Shown: positions 63,877 through 64,000 of the stretch, one piece after another
Position numbering within the stretch: position 1 is the stretch's first letter
How the letters are laid out: the number at the start of each line of letters is the position of its first letter
Notes under the pieces: generated by a model
The model's database searches: none
The model's input: the letters and a program-made list of their open reading frames with translations, nothing else
Told to the model about the DNA's origin: nothing
DNA from: Pseudomonas sp. N040
Lineage (GTDB): Bacteria; Pseudomonadota; Gammaproteobacteria; Pseudomonadales; Pseudomonadaceae
DNA: 64,000 nucleotides
Reading direction: 5' to 3'
NCBI RefSeq assembly: GCF_015637705.1
Contig: NZ_JADOBE010000009.1
Coordinates: 62,001-126,000, forward strand
Made by a program: the position numbers and the translations under genes

Positions 63877-64000
63877 TCGGGCTCCTGACCGGCAAACCCT
63901 CCTGGGCCTGGTGCCGGTACTTGGCAAGGCGCTTTTGCCAGTTTGCAGCAATCTTGGCTGGCGCGTGCGTGAGGGGCTTGGGTGGTATGCCCCTTCGTGC

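Noticed and set aside
63877..64000. Partial gene at the right edge
   Set aside because: Both strands have open frames over these 124 bases, but they are too short and lack recognisable similarity, so no call is made.

Overview
The window reads as a chromosomal stretch of a Pseudomonas species (gammaproteobacterium, GC-rich). The core gene order, recalled rather than searched, follows the P. aeruginosa PA3816-PA3762 region: cysE end, iscR-iscS-iscU-iscA-hscB-hscA-fdx-iscX, ndk, rlmN, pilF, rodZ, ispG, hisS, yfgM, bamB, der, methionine aminotransferase, omega-amidase, leuA, xseA, guaB, guaA, then multicopper oxidase, tadA, mltF and purL. Many products look nearly identical in layout to their Pseudomonas orthologues.

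Layout. 1-5.8 kb: cysE 3' end and the complete iron-sulfur (ISC) operon with its IscR-type promoter. 5.9-15.3 kb: ndk to der, covering tRNA/rRNA modification, the type IV pilus pilotin, cell shape, isoprenoid and outer-membrane assembly genes. 15.3-19.3 kb: methionine-salvage-like aminotransferase/omega-amidase pair, a small acidic protein, and a MerR regulator divergent from an NAD-dependent epimerase. 19.3-25.9 kb: leuA and xseA on the minus strand, guaB and guaA on the plus strand.

25.9-52.5 kb is an accessory block between guaA and the multicopper oxidase gene, which are neighbours in P. aeruginosa as I remember it. It holds (a) three glycosyltransferases with AT-rich spacers; (b) a minus-strand operon of two ATP-grasp-like proteins and a membrane protein with a kinase-like tail; (c) an AraC regulator divergent from a TauD-like dioxygenase, then a glutathione transferase, a GFA-family protein, a YeiH transporter and an MFS transporter; (d) a 10-kb block of glutathione reductase-like enzyme, Bcr-type MFS transporter, both aconitase X subunits, a glycyl radical enzyme, an SDR dehydrogenase, a divergent phosphofructokinase-fold protein and a glycyl radical activase; (e) a second AraC regulator, a deleted copy of the TauD gene and an alpha/beta hydrolase. 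Related repeats lie on both sides of block (d).

The best candidate for an undescribed system is block (d). It combines an oxygen-sensitive glycyl radical enzyme and its activase with aconitase X, an SDR and a PFK-like protein that lacks canonical catalytic residues. I know of no named pathway with this gene set. It looks like a catabolic route for a hydroxylated substrate imported by one of the MFS proteins, but the substrate cannot be read from the sequence. The second candidate is operon (b).

52.6-64 kb returns to core genes: multicopper oxidase, tadA (flanked by palindromic repeats), mltF, purL, a CDGSH protein, a REC-REC-GGDEF diguanylate cyclase, a NIF3/YqfO-like protein, an L,D-transpeptidase and a NUDIX hydrolase. 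I saw no tRNA, rRNA, CRISPR array, integrase or complete insertion sequence.
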